A DNA stretch of 64,000 nt from the NCBI RefSeq assembly GCF_003116035.1, contig NZ_LGQW01000015.1, positions 7,401,295-7,465,294 of the forward strand, in the 5' to 3' direction. Below are positions 28,896-37,451 of this stretch, piece by piece. The DNA is from Azospirillum sp. TSH64 (GTDB taxonomy: Bacteria > Pseudomonadota > Alphaproteobacteria > Azospirillales > Azospirillaceae). Under the pieces are notes generated by a model. That model was not told the origin of the DNA. It worked only from the letters and a program-made list of their open reading frames with translations, and searched no databases. Within the stretch, counting starts at the first letter, position 1; the number at the start of each line of letters is the position of its first letter. The position numbers and the translations under genes were made by a program.

Positions 28896-29108
28896 GGCTC
28901 TGTTTGGATATTCCTGTATTGCGGCGCCTCGGTCCGTCCCCGCCCGCAGCCAGCCGGGACAGGCCGGGTTCCCGGCATGGGGAAGGCTCCCTCCTTTTCG
29001 ATGCACCTGCCCCGCGCTTTGGCGTAGGATGCCCGCACTTTGCCACAGCCCCCGCCGGGGCCGGCGATTTTCCTGTCCGTTCACGTATCCGCAAGAGCAG
29101 CCCGTCCC

Positions 29109-29426
29109 ATGGCAAAGCCCCGCCGTTCCCCGTCCCGCAGCACCCCGTCCGATGTTCAGGGGGCATGGCTGCGCCGCGGTCTGGACCAGCCGGGCGGCAA
29201 GCTGCCGCTGTTCGACGAGCGCGGGCAGCGCGTGAAGAAGCCGACGGTGGACGCCTGCCTGAAATCGGGATGGGCGGAGCGCTGGTTCGACAATCCGCTG
29301 AAGCCGGACTGGCTGGTCTGCCGCCTGACCGAGGCCGGCCGCACCGCGCTGGGCGGGCATGAGCACGGCGATGTCGCCCCTGCCGACGAGGCGGAGGCCG
29401 ATGCGCGGCAGGGTGCGCTGATTTAA
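29109..29426 (+). CDS. hypothetical protein
   Basis: I do not recognise this 105-residue protein. It has a basic start (MAKPRRSPSRS), a central stretch with LRRGLDQPGGKLPLF, then VDACLKSGWAERWF and LVCRLTEAGRTALGG. The last segment resembles the wing of a winged-helix domain, where LTEAGR often follows recognition helices, so DNA binding is possible. The C-terminal end is acidic. The ATG at 29109 is chosen because the longer frame upstream is Pro-rich and unlike protein. It is divergent from moeA across the FNR-type site. Confidence 0.6.
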   Translation: MAKPRRSPSRSTPSDVQGAWLRRGLDQPGGKLPLFDERGQRVKKPTVDACLKSGWAERWFDNPLKPDWLVCRLTEAGRTALGGHEHGDVAPADEAEADARQGALI

Positions 29427-29459
29427 GGGGCTGCTATCTAAGGCGCTGCTTGAGCGGAG

Positions 29460-30671
29460 CTACTGCGCGGCCTGCGCGATGCCGTTCACGCGCTTGATCC
29501 GCAGCTGGCGGTCGACCTCGGCCTGGAGCTGGCGCGGGGTTACCGGCTTGTGCAGGATCGCCACGCCATGGGCCGAGGCGTCGGCCAACGTGTCGGCGCC
29601 GGTCTCCCCGGTCAGGATCAGGGCGGGAACCTCGGCACCGTAGCGGGCGCGCACCCGGCGGATCACCTCGGTGCCGACCCGACCCTCGCGCAGTCGGTAA
29701 TCGGCGATGACGATGTCCGGCACCCGTCCCAGCGACTCCAGCCGGTCCATTGCCCGGTCAGCGCTGTCGGCGGCGACGACGCGGAACCCCCATTCGGTCA
29801 GCACCGTCTGCAAGCCCAGCAGCACAACCGCGTCGTCATCGACCAGCACGGCAAGGCGCGGGCGGTCGATGGACGGCGGCCGCTCCGGCCCCCCTGCCCG
29901 GCCGGCGAGAAAGCGGGCCGGCGCCAGCGGCACCAGGACGCGGAAGGCCGATCCCTGCCCGTGCACCGACCGCACCTCGACCGGATGGTCGAGCAGCTGC
30001 GACAGCCGCCGCACGATGGCGAGCCCGAGCCCGAGCCCGCGCAGCCGGTCGCGCTCCGGATTGCCGACCTGATGGAATTCCTCGAAGATGCGGTCGAGAT
30101 GTTCGGGCGGGATGCCGATGCCGGTGTCCTGAACCTCGATGGCCAGCCGGTCGCCGTCCGGCCCGGCATCGATGCGGCAGCGGATGCGGATCGCCCCGGC
30201 ATCGGTGTAGCGCAGCGCATTGTCGACCAGATTGCGCAACAGCTGCATCAGCAGCCCGCGGTCGCTGCGCAGCACCGCCTCGCAGCTCTCCACCCGCCAG
30301 ACCAGCCCCTTGGCGGTCGCCTGCTCGCCATAGGCGGCGTCGAGCGCGTCGGTCAGCTCGCCAACGTCGAAGGTGTCGAGGACCGGCGTCACCACCCCCG
30401 CTTCCAGGCGCGACACCTCCAGCAGCCCGTCCAGCAGGCCCTTCATGGTGTCGAGCCCCTGGTCGAGCCGGGACAGCAGATCGCGGCCGCTGTGGTCGCC
30501 GACATGGCGGGCAAGGGCTGCGGACAGGAAGAACAAAGCCTGGAGCGGCTGACGGAGGTCGTGGCTGGCGGCAGCGAGGAACTTCGACTTGGCGAGATTG
30601 GCGCGCTCGGCTTCCTCCCGGGCGGCATCGCGCTCCGCTTCCAGCGACTGAAGGCGATGAATGAGACTCAT
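29460..30671 (-). CDS. soluble hybrid histidine kinase with C-terminal receiver
   Basis: The 403-residue protein has no membrane segment or recognisable sensor. A short coiled coil (SLEAERDAAREEAERANLAK) leads into the DHp helix with the phospho-His in ASHDLRQPLQAL. The ATPase domain shows RNLVDNALRYTDAG (N box) and DTGIGIP (G1). A receiver follows with VDDDA, the phospho-Asp in DIVIADYRLREG and the Lys in ILHKPVTP. This kinase-receiver layout usually passes signals to partner proteins. No cognate regulator is adjacent. Confidence 0.92.
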   Translation of the reverse strand: MSLIHRLQSLEAERDAAREEAERANLAKSKFLAAASHDLRQPLQALFFLSAALARHVGDHSGRDLLSRLDQGLDTMKGLLDGLLEVSRLEAGVVTPVLDTFDVGELTDALDAAYGEQATAKGLVWRVESCEAVLRSDRGLLMQLLRNLVDNALRYTDAGAIRIRCRIDAGPDGDRLAIEVQDTGIGIPPEHLDRIFEEFHQVGNPERDRLRGLGLGLAIVRRLSQLLDHPVEVRSVHGQGSAFRVLVPLAPARFLAGRAGGPERPPSIDRPRLAVLVDDDAVVLLGLQTVLTEWGFRVVAADSADRAMDRLESLGRVPDIVIADYRLREGRVGTEVIRRVRARYGAEVPALILTGETGADTLADASAHGVAILHKPVTPRQLQAEVDRQLRIKRVNGIAQAAQ

Positions 30672-30850
30672 GCTTCGACCACGGCTCTCACGGAGGATTG
30701 GGGTTCCCGAAGGCGCCCCGTTTCCATTTTAGAACAGAACCGGGGGTAATGTTAAAATGCATTAACCATAATCATGCTGCAGCGCGCAACCCTTCCCAGG
30801 CATATGCGTCGCATGGGCAGGGTCCATGAAGAAAAGGTTAATGGAGGTTC
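30672..30850. promoter_or_regulatory. promoter region of the hybrid kinase with GTTAA/TTAAC repeat
   Basis: This is an AT-richer stretch upstream of the kinase start. GTTAA (30751-30755) and TTAAC (30762-30766) form an inverted repeat over six bases and could be an operator or part of the promoter. The spacing (TTAA-N6-TTAA) is one base short of a standard CtrA box. No gene is supported here. Confidence 0.3.
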
Positions 30851-30853
30851 ATA

Positions 30854-30888
30854 TGCGAAAGCCCCGGCATTGTCCGGGGCTTTCCGCA
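30854..30888. terminator. GC-rich hairpin terminator after the DUF1127 gene
   Basis: GAAAGCCCCGG (30857-30867) pairs with CCGGGGCTTTC (30874-30884), and TGC/GCA extends it past one bulge. It lies about 100 bases beyond the stop of the DUF1127 gene on the minus strand and beyond the kinase promoter. The AAAG/CTTT base of the stem supplies the short U run in both directions. Confidence 0.6.
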
Positions 30889-30981
30889 TTCGGGACTCGA
30901 TTGGCCGCCTCGCGCCGGACGCTGTGGGCAAACCTTTCGATATCCGCTTTTCCGGTACGCGAGACCGCGCCGGACGCCGAC

Positions 30982-31194
30982 TCAGATGCTGCGGCGGACG
31001 GCCATGTGGATTTCGCCGCGGGTCAGTCCGATGTCGGACAGTTCGGAGTCGGACATGTGGTTCAGCTCACTTTCCGCACGGTGAAGTTCAATCCGTTCGT
31101 GGACCCAATGAACGACACGCTGGAAGAGGGTGATTTCTTTTGTTCCGGTCGCAAACAATTCACCGGACGAAGACTGCATCGAAGAGTAGGCCAT
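30982..31194 (-). CDS. DUF1127 small protein
   Basis: This 70-residue protein has the C-terminal DUF1127 (YjiS-like) signature: RAESELNHMSDSELSDIGLTR followed by GEI and a basic end (VRRSI). Such small Arg-rich proteins in alphaproteobacteria affect phosphate, RNA or stress physiology. The ATG at 31194 has CAGGAGAT 5 bases upstream, a strong ribosome site, so the longer frame to 31401 is rejected. It is divergent from the carboxylesterase. Confidence 0.9.
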   Translation of the reverse strand: MAYSSMQSSSGELFATGTKEITLFQRVVHWVHERIELHRAESELNHMSDSELSDIGLTRGEIHMAVRRSI

Positions 31195-31468
31195 GTTGAT
31201 CTCCTGCGCTTGGCGCTGATTACATGGTCCTATTTTGCCTTTCGCACCCGCGAAATCAACGGACAACCCTCTGCGGTCCTGCGGCGGCAGACCTGCACGG
31301 ATTCGATGGGCCGGAATTTCCTGCGGACCGCAGGCTTCGCCACGCCGCGATCCGGCAATTCCTGGACAAACTGCTGGCAGATTTTCCCGCAATCCTCCCA
31401 TCTGATGGAAATTAACCGATATTACGGATAGTATAGCATAATTATTTCTACTTTAGAGGATCAGATCA
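31195..31468. promoter_or_regulatory. AT-rich divergent promoter region
   Basis: The 274-base gap between the DUF1127 gene and the esterase is noticeably AT-richer than its surroundings, especially 31405-31460 (TAGTATAGCATAATTATT). TATAGC and CATAAT are -10-like elements for the esterase. AGAGGA at 31454-31459 is the esterase ribosome site. No gene is supported. Confidence 0.4.
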
Positions 31469-33397
31469 ATGCAGATGGTCCGCAATAAGAAACCTTTGAG
31501 TGCATTTTTCGCCGGCATGCTTGCCCTTCCCCTCCTGGCCGCATCGGTCACGGGGGCGGCCTGGGCGGCTTCCCCCAAGCCGGCAACGCCGAACCCCCAA
31601 CCGCCGGCCGCCCCCGCCTGCACCTCGTCCGACCCGACGACGGTCTGGGCCGATAACGCGAAATCGACCGCAGCCCTCTGCGGCAGCCAGGGGACGGGGG
31701 GTATCGCCTCCTATCTCGGCATTCCCTATGTGGCGAACCAGCCGGTGCCGCCGAACCGCTGGATGCCCAGTGCGCCGGCAAGCTGGCCGCCCGCGCCCGC
31801 CATGCAGGCGGTGAACGTGCAGAATCAATGCATCCAGAAGCTGCCGGCCTGGGACGCCCAGCCGCCGGCGACCGGCGAGGACTGCCTGTATCTGAATGTC
31901 TGGGCGCCAACGGCCTCGCTGAACAACCCGGCGGCCAAGCTGCCGGTGATGGTCTTCATCCATGGCGGCGCCTTCATCGCCGGCTCGGGCGGCGCGCCGG
32001 TCTACAACGGATCGGCACTGGCGCAGAACGGCGTCATCGTGGTCACGCTGAACTACCGGCTGGGTGCGCTGGGCTTCATGGCCGCACAGGTGCCGGCGAC
32101 CGGCAAGAAGGATGCGCCGACCGTCGACATCAACGGCAATTTCGGTCTCGACGACCAGCGCAACGCCCTGCTCTGGGTCCAGTCCAACATCGCCCGCTTC
32201 GGCGGCGATCCGACGCAGGTCACGCTGTTCGGAGAGAGCGCCGGCGCGATGTCCACCGGGCTGCATCTCTTCGCCTCTCCGGCCAGCGCCCCGCTGTTCC
32301 GGGCGGCGATCATGGAAAGCAACCCCATCGGATCGCTGTATCGCACCCTGGCCGACACCCAGAGCCAGGGCACCAACTTCATCCGCTGGCTGTGCACCAA
32401 GACGCTCCATCTGCTGAGCTGTCCGGGCAACATGGAATGGTTGCAGAGCCTGTCGGCCGACACCATCCAGAAGGCGCAGGCCGACTTCCTCAATCTGGGA
32501 ATCGGCAACGGCAACGGCGGTGGCGGCCCCGTTCCGGCGGCCGGGGCGCTGGCCGACTCCCTGCCCTGGGCGCCGACCGTCGATGGCAAGGACGTGGTCG
32601 CCCAGCCGATCGCCGGCTTCGCCCCCGGCATGCCGCAGAAGCCCTTCCTGTTCGGCGTCAATGCCGATGAAGGCGCCGTCTTCGCCGCGATGATCGCCGC
32701 CGCAATCCCCGGCCCCTATCTGCCGGCGGAATACAACAAGATCCTGGCCAAGGCGATCCCGGACACCACCGCGCGGACCGCAATCGCCGCTTACCAGAAC
32801 AGTGCCGGCCAGAAGCCCTATGTGGCGCCGGCCGCCAACCCGCCGACCTATTACGGCCTGGACAAGATCACCAACGGAACGGCGCAGACGACCGATCTGC
32901 TGATCGACGACTTCGCCTTCCACTGCGCGAACCTGTGGATGGCCGGACAGGCCTATGGCCAGATCGCCAACACCAAGGGCACCTCGCCGATCTATGGCTA
33001 CCTGTTCAGTCAGCAGCCGATCTTCGACCTCTACAAGACGGCGTCGGGCCAGCCGGTCGCGGCCTGCGCCCCGAGCAACGGCAATGTCTGCCATGCCAAC
33101 GAGCTGCCCTACGTGTTCAGCACGCTGGGCATCCTGTTCGCCAACCCGCCCCAGGCGGACGCCGCGCTGGCCGCCACGATGACCTCGACCTGGGCAAGCT
33201 TCGCCAGGAACCCGGCGGCCCCGGCCGGACTGGCCGCCTATACCCCCACCGGCGTTCTGAACCTCTTCAACAGCCGGACGTCTGCGAAGACGACGCCGAT
33301 CTCCGGCATGGATCAGACCGGCAACTGCTCGGCCCTGTGGAACACACTGGGCGTCTATCCGGCGGCTGCGCAGACGACCGCCAGTAGCAAGCCGTAA
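31469..33397 (+). CDS. secreted type B carboxylesterase
   Basis: The 642-residue serine esterase has a signal peptide (KKPLSAFFAGMLALPLLAAS then AAWA-A). The alpha/beta-hydrolase core shows EDCLYLNVWAP, the oxyanion segment FIHGGAF, the nucleophile in LFGESAGAMST, the acid in NADEGAVF and the base in CHANELPYVF. Members hydrolyse carboxylic esters; the substrate here is unknown. A Gly/Asn-rich loop (NGNGGGGP) interrupts the middle. The protein has many Cys, consistent with disulfides after export. It faces glpX with a strong hairpin between. Confidence 0.93.
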   Translation: MQMVRNKKPLSAFFAGMLALPLLAASVTGAAWAASPKPATPNPQPPAAPACTSSDPTTVWADNAKSTAALCGSQGTGGIASYLGIPYVANQPVPPNRWMPSAPASWPPAPAMQAVNVQNQCIQKLPAWDAQPPATGEDCLYLNVWAPTASLNNPAAKLPVMVFIHGGAFIAGSGGAPVYNGSALAQNGVIVVTLNYRLGALGFMAAQVPATGKKDAPTVDINGNFGLDDQRNALLWVQSNIARFGGDPTQVTLFGESAGAMSTGLHLFASPASAPLFRAAIMESNPIGSLYRTLADTQSQGTNFIRWLCTKTLHLLSCPGNMEWLQSLSADTIQKAQADFLNLGIGNGNGGGGPVPAAGALADSLPWAPTVDGKDVVAQPIAGFAPGMPQKPFLFGVNADEGAVFAAMIAAAIPGPYLPAEYNKILAKAIPDTTARTAIAAYQNSAGQKPYVAPAANPPTYYGLDKITNGTAQTTDLLIDDFAFHCANLWMAGQAYGQIANTKGTSPIYGYLFSQQPIFDLYKTASGQPVAACAPSNGNVCHANELPYVFSTLGILFANPPQADAALAATMTSTWASFARNPAAPAGLAAYTPTGVLNLFNSRTSAKTTPISGMDQTGNCSALWNTLGVYPAAAQTTASSKP

Positions 33398-33425
33398 CCG
33401 TCCTACTGGAAGACGGCAAAGAGAA

Positions 33426-33453
33426 GGGCGCGCGGGAGAAGTCCCGCGCGCCC
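33426..33453. terminator. bidirectional hairpin between esterase and glpX
   Basis: A perfect 12-bp GC stem (33426-33437 with 33442-33453) closes a GAAG tetraloop between two convergent stops at 33397 and 33498. The flanks lack a long T run in either direction, so termination efficiency is uncertain. Confidence 0.65.
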
Positions 33454-33497
33454 CTGTCCATGGCATCCGGTCCCGCAGGGGACCGGCGGCAAAAACC

Positions 33498-34499
33498 TTA
33501 CTTCACGCTGACCTTGCGCGACAGGTTGTGGTGCGCCTCGATGTAGCGGACCGTGCCCGACTTGGAGCGCATGATGACCGAGTGGGTGTAGGCACCGCCC
33601 GGAACGCGGCGGACACCCTTCAGCATGGCGCCGTCGGTCACGCCGGTGGCGGCGAACATGACGTTGCCACGCGCCAGCTCGTGCAGGCTGTACTTCTTGT
33701 CGAGGTCGGTGACGCCCCACTTGGCGGCGCGGGCCTTCTCGTCGTCGTTGCGGAACAGCAGACGGCCCTGGAACTGGCCGCCGATGCAGCGCAGCGCGGC
33801 AGCGGCCAGCACGCCTTCCGGCGCACCGCCGGAGCCGACATACATGTCGACGCCGGTGCCGGCCTGGCTGGTGGCGATGACGCCCGACACGTCGCCGTCG
33901 TTGATCAGCATGATGCGGGCGCCGGCTTCACGGACGCGGGCGATCAGCTCGGCGTGGCGCGGACGGTTCAGGATGCAGACCAGCAGCTCCTGCACCTCGG
34001 TGCCCTTGGCGGCGGCCAGCGCCTTCAGGTTGTTGGCCGGGGTCTCGTCCAGGTCGACGACATTGTCCGGCAGGCCGGCGCCGACGGCGATTTTGTCCAT
34101 GTAGACGTCGGGGGCGTTCAGGAAGCCGCCCTCCTCCGCCATGGCGATCACGGCCAGCGAGTTCGGGCCGCCGGTGGCGCAGATGGTGGTGCCTTCCAGC
34201 GGGTCGAGCGCGATGTCGACCTTCGGGCCGGAGCCGATGCCGGCACCGACCTTCTCGCCGATGTACAGCATCGGGGCCTCGTCGCGCTCACCCTCGCCGA
34301 TCACGACGGTGCCGTCGATGTAGAGCGTGTTGAGCGCCTGGCGCATGGCGTCGACCGCGGCCTGGTCGGCCAGCTTCTCGTCGCCGCGACCCATCAGCAG
34401 CGAGGCCGACAGAGCGGCGGCCTCGGTCACGCGGACGGCCTCCAGCGCGAGGTTGCGGTCCATGTGGGACAGGTCGACATGCGTAGACGGCGTAGACAT
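33498..34499 (-). CDS. glpX: fructose-1,6-bisphosphatase class II
   Basis: The 333-residue product dephosphorylates fructose-1,6-bisphosphate in gluconeogenesis or the Calvin cycle. Class II signatures are GRGDEKLADQAAVDAMR, IGEGERDEAPML, the metal-binding DPLEGTT and YVGSGGAPEGVLAAAAL. The length is typical. The ATG at 34499 has GGGGGGAG upstream. It is the last gene of the alaC-hom-glpX run; recJ, which often follows in related genomes, is not next here. Confidence 0.96.
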   Translation of the reverse strand: MSTPSTHVDLSHMDRNLALEAVRVTEAAALSASLLMGRGDEKLADQAAVDAMRQALNTLYIDGTVVIGEGERDEAPMLYIGEKVGAGIGSGPKVDIALDPLEGTTICATGGPNSLAVIAMAEEGGFLNAPDVYMDKIAVGAGLPDNVVDLDETPANNLKALAAAKGTEVQELLVCILNRPRHAELIARVREAGARIMLINDGDVSGVIATSQAGTGVDMYVGSGGAPEGVLAAAALRCIGGQFQGRLLFRNDDEKARAAKWGVTDLDKKYSLHELARGNVMFAATGVTDGAMLKGVRRVPGGAYTHSVIMRSKSGTVRYIEAHHNLSRKVSVK

Positions 34500-34528
34500 C
34501 GTGTGCTCCCCCCGACTCTTCGGTCGTA

Positions 34529-34558
34529 TCAGGCTGTGTTTGGTCAGGCTGTGCTTGG
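34529..34558. repeat. two tandem 15-bp repeats before glpX
   Basis: TCAGGCTGTGTTTGG (34529-34543) is followed at once by a copy differing at one base (34544-34558). They lie in the 81-base gap between hom and glpX. They may be a slippage duplication or a regulator binding pair. Confidence 0.7.
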
Positions 34559-34580
34559 TTATTGTGGGAAACGGTCCCGA

Positions 34581-35885
34581 TCAGAACTGCTCGATCCGGA
34601 TCATCCGCGGCGGCTCCAGCACGCTGTCGCTGGCCGCGATGGTCGCAAGCGCGCGCTGCATGGCCGCCTCGTCGGTGTCATGGGTGGTCAGGACCACCGG
34701 AACGCCTTCGCCCGGCGAGCGGCCGCGCTGCAGGAACTGCTCCATGGAGACGTTCTGGTCGCGCATCGCCGCTGCGATATCCGCTATCACACCGGGACGG
34801 TCCACGACCATCAGGCGGACGTAGTACGACCCGCGGCGCGCTTCCATCGGCGAGGGGGTTGCCGCACCCAGCCGATCGGCCGGAACGCCGAAGGTGGGCG
34901 TAGACCGCCCGCGGGCGATGTCGATCAGGTCGGCGACCACCGCCGAGGCGGTCGGGCCGGCGCCGGCGCCGCGGCCGACGAACAGCACCCGGTCGGCGAA
35001 GTCGGCCTGAGCCACCACGGCGTTGAACACGCCGTCCACCGACGCGATGGGGGCGGCCACCGGCACCATGCAGGGATGGACGCGCTGCTCGACGCCCGCT
35101 TCGGTGCGCCGCGCGATGCCCAGCAGCTTGATGCGGAAGCCCAGCTGGTCGGCATAGTCGAAATCGACCGCCGACACCTGCCGGATGCCCTCGACATAGA
35201 CCGAGGAGAAATCGACCGGCGTGCCGAAGGCGACCGACGCCAGGATCGCCAGCTTGTGCGCGGCGTCGATGCCGTCGATGTCGAAGCTGGGGTCGGCCTC
35301 GGCATATCCCAGAGCCTGGGCATCGGCCAGCACATCGGCGAAGTCGCGGCCGGTGGTCCGCATCTCCGTCAGGATGTAGTTGCAGGTGCCGTTGAGGATG
35401 CCGTGGATTTCCGACACGGCGTTGCCGGCAAGACCCTCGCGCAGCCCCTTGATGATCGGGATGCCGCCGGCGACCGCCGCCTCGAAGGCGACGGTCAGGC
35501 CGCGCGATTCGGCCTTCCGGGCGATCTCGGTGCCGTGGACGGCCAGCAGCGCCTTGTTGGCGGTGACCACATGCTTGCCGGTCTCCAGCGCCGTGGCGAC
35601 GGTGTCGCGCGCCGGGCCTTCCGACCCGCCGATCAGCTCCACCACCAGATCGGCGCCGGCCTCGGCGGCCATCGAGACGGGATCGTCGAACCACTGGACG
35701 CGCGACAGATCGACGCCGCGGTCCTTGCCCTTCGAGCGCGCGCTGACCGCGACCACCTCGATCCGGCGGCCGCAGCGCTGTTCGATCAGCGAGCCTTGCG
35801 TTTCCAGCAGCTTCAGGACGCCGGCACCGACCGTACCAAGGCCGGCGACGGCGATTTTCAGGGGGGCTTGCTGGGCGTTCGGCAT
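34581..35885 (-). CDS. hom: homoserine dehydrogenase
   Basis: The 434-residue enzyme reduces aspartate semialdehyde to homoserine for threonine and methionine synthesis. The NAD(P) fold shows GLGTVGAGVLKLL, the catalytic region has VVTANKALLA and GILNGTCNYIL with the signature GYAEADPSFDIDGIDAAHK, and a C-terminal ACT domain starts at YYVRLMVVDRPGVIADIA. The start ATG at 35885 shares one base with the alaC stop (TGATG), so translation is coupled. A larger frame runs upstream to 36872 but is a shadow of alaC. Confidence 0.97.
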   Translation of the reverse strand: MPNAQQAPLKIAVAGLGTVGAGVLKLLETQGSLIEQRCGRRIEVVAVSARSKGKDRGVDLSRVQWFDDPVSMAAEAGADLVVELIGGSEGPARDTVATALETGKHVVTANKALLAVHGTEIARKAESRGLTVAFEAAVAGGIPIIKGLREGLAGNAVSEIHGILNGTCNYILTEMRTTGRDFADVLADAQALGYAEADPSFDIDGIDAAHKLAILASVAFGTPVDFSSVYVEGIRQVSAVDFDYADQLGFRIKLLGIARRTEAGVEQRVHPCMVPVAAPIASVDGVFNAVVAQADFADRVLFVGRGAGAGPTASAVVADLIDIARGRSTPTFGVPADRLGAATPSPMEARRGSYYVRLMVVDRPGVIADIAAAMRDQNVSMEQFLQRGRSPGEGVPVVLTTHDTDEAAMQRALATIAASDSVLEPPRMIRIEQF

Positions 35886-37159
35886 CAGGCTTTCGCTTTC
35901 TCGGATTCCAGAAGGGCGGCGCGGGCCACCGGGTCCTTGCTCGCCGCAACGCCGCCGGCGTTGGAGCGGAAGAACTCCTTGATGTTGCGGGTCGCCTGGC
36001 GGATGCGGTGGACGTTCTCCACCATCGCCAGACGGACATGGCCGTCGCCGTATTCGCCGAAGCCGATGCCGGGAGCCACCGCGACCTCCGCCTGCTGCAG
36101 CAGCAGCTTGGAGAATTCCAGCGAGCCCAGATGGGCGAACTGCGGCGGGATCGGCGCCCAGGCGAACATCGACGCCTTCGGGCTGGGAACCTCCCAGCCG
36201 GCGGCGGCCAGCCCCTCGATCATCACGTCGCGGCGCTGCTTGTACATGTCGCGCACCTGCTGCACGCAGTCCTGCGGACCGTTCAGCGCGGCGGCGGCGG
36301 CGACCTGGATCGGTGTGAAGGCACCGTAGTCGAGGTACGACTTGATGCGGGCCAGCGCCGTGATCAGCGTCTTGTTGCCGGTGGCGAAGCCGATGCGCCA
36401 GCCGGCCATCGAATAGGTCTTCGACATCGAGGTGAACTCGACGGCGATCTCGCGCGCTTCCGGGATCTCGAGGATCGAGGGCGGCGGGTCGTTGTCGAAG
36501 AAGATCTCGGCATAGGCCAGATCGGACAGGATGTAGATGCCGTGCTTGCGGCAGAACTCGACGATCGGACGGTAGAAGTCCAGCCCGACCACCTCGGCCG
36601 TCGGGTTCGACGGGTAGTTCAGCACCAGCGCCAGCGGCTTCGGCACGCTGTGGCGCACGGCGCGCTCCAGCATGATCATGAAGCTGTCGATGTCGGTCGA
36701 CGCCCCGTTCTCCATGCCCACCGGCAGGTGGCGCACCGAGGCGCCGGCCAGGATGAAGCCGAACGGATGGATCGGGTATGAGGGATTCGGCACCAGGATG
36801 ATGTCGCCGGGGCTGGTGATCGCCTGGGCGAGGTTCGCCAGACCTTCCTTCGAGCCGATGGTGACGATGCACTCGGTCTCGGGATCGACGTCGACGTTGA
36901 AGCGGCGCTTGTAATAGGCGGCATGGGCCTTGCGCAGGCCGGGGATGCCGCGGGAGTTCGAGTAGCGGTGCGTCTTCGGATCGCGCACGGCCTCGACCAG
37001 CTTGTCGACGATGTGCTGCGGGGTCGCCTGGTCGGGATTGCCCATGCCGAGGTCGATGATGTCGGCGCCGTTGGCCCTAGCTCGCGCCTTCATCGCGTTC
37101 ACTTCGGCGAAGACGTAGGGCGGCAGGCGCTTGATGCGATGGAATTCGGTGTTGGACAT
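35885..37159 (-). CDS. alaC: class I aminotransferase, alanine aminotransferase AlaC type
   Basis: This 424-residue PLP enzyme has DLGMGNPDQATP at the substrate loop, NYPSNPTAEV, the Tyr in LSDLAYAEI and the PLP Lys in SMSKTYSMAGWRIGF. This pattern is shared by AlaC-type and some LL-diaminopimelate aminotransferases, and the hom neighbour allows either amino-acid role. The ATG at 37159 follows a 292-base intergenic region. It is the first gene of the alaC-hom-glpX cluster. Confidence 0.9.
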   Translation of the reverse strand: MSNTEFHRIKRLPPYVFAEVNAMKARARANGADIIDLGMGNPDQATPQHIVDKLVEAVRDPKTHRYSNSRGIPGLRKAHAAYYKRRFNVDVDPETECIVTIGSKEGLANLAQAITSPGDIILVPNPSYPIHPFGFILAGASVRHLPVGMENGASTDIDSFMIMLERAVRHSVPKPLALVLNYPSNPTAEVVGLDFYRPIVEFCRKHGIYILSDLAYAEIFFDNDPPPSILEIPEAREIAVEFTSMSKTYSMAGWRIGFATGNKTLITALARIKSYLDYGAFTPIQVAAAAALNGPQDCVQQVRDMYKQRRDVMIEGLAAAGWEVPSPKASMFAWAPIPPQFAHLGSLEFSKLLLQQAEVAVAPGIGFGEYGDGHVRLAMVENVHRIRQATRNIKEFFRSNAGGVAASKDPVARAALLESEKAKA

Positions 37160-37353
37160 GGACGCTCCGGAAGACCGCTCCGGTCACGCCACGAACCCAA
37201 GAGACCTGCGGACCGGGACTGACGTTCTACCGCCCTGACGCGACGGAAGCGAGGCAAATTTCGTGTTTGGACCGTCCGGCACGGCGCTTTGGCCGCGACG
37301 GCCCCGTGAGACGCGGTGATGGAGTGACTTAACAATCTCCCTACCAACGTCGT

Positions 37354-37378
37354 GGTTAAACCTAACTGTGCTTTAACC
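37354..37378. promoter_or_regulatory. GGTTAAA-N11-TTTAACC inverted repeat
   Basis: A perfect 7-bp inverted repeat with an 11-base spacer lies 74 bases before the chemoreceptor start, in the divergent alaC/MCP gap. It looks like an operator for a dimeric regulator; I know no matching consensus. The rest of 37160-37451 shows no gene and no flagellar sigma-28 promoter. Confidence 0.35.
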
Positions 37379-37451
37379 CATTAGCTTTCATACCTTCGGC
37401 TTGGCACTTTCGTAGCCATGCCGCATCGGTGAAGGCTGTTGGAGTCGTAAG

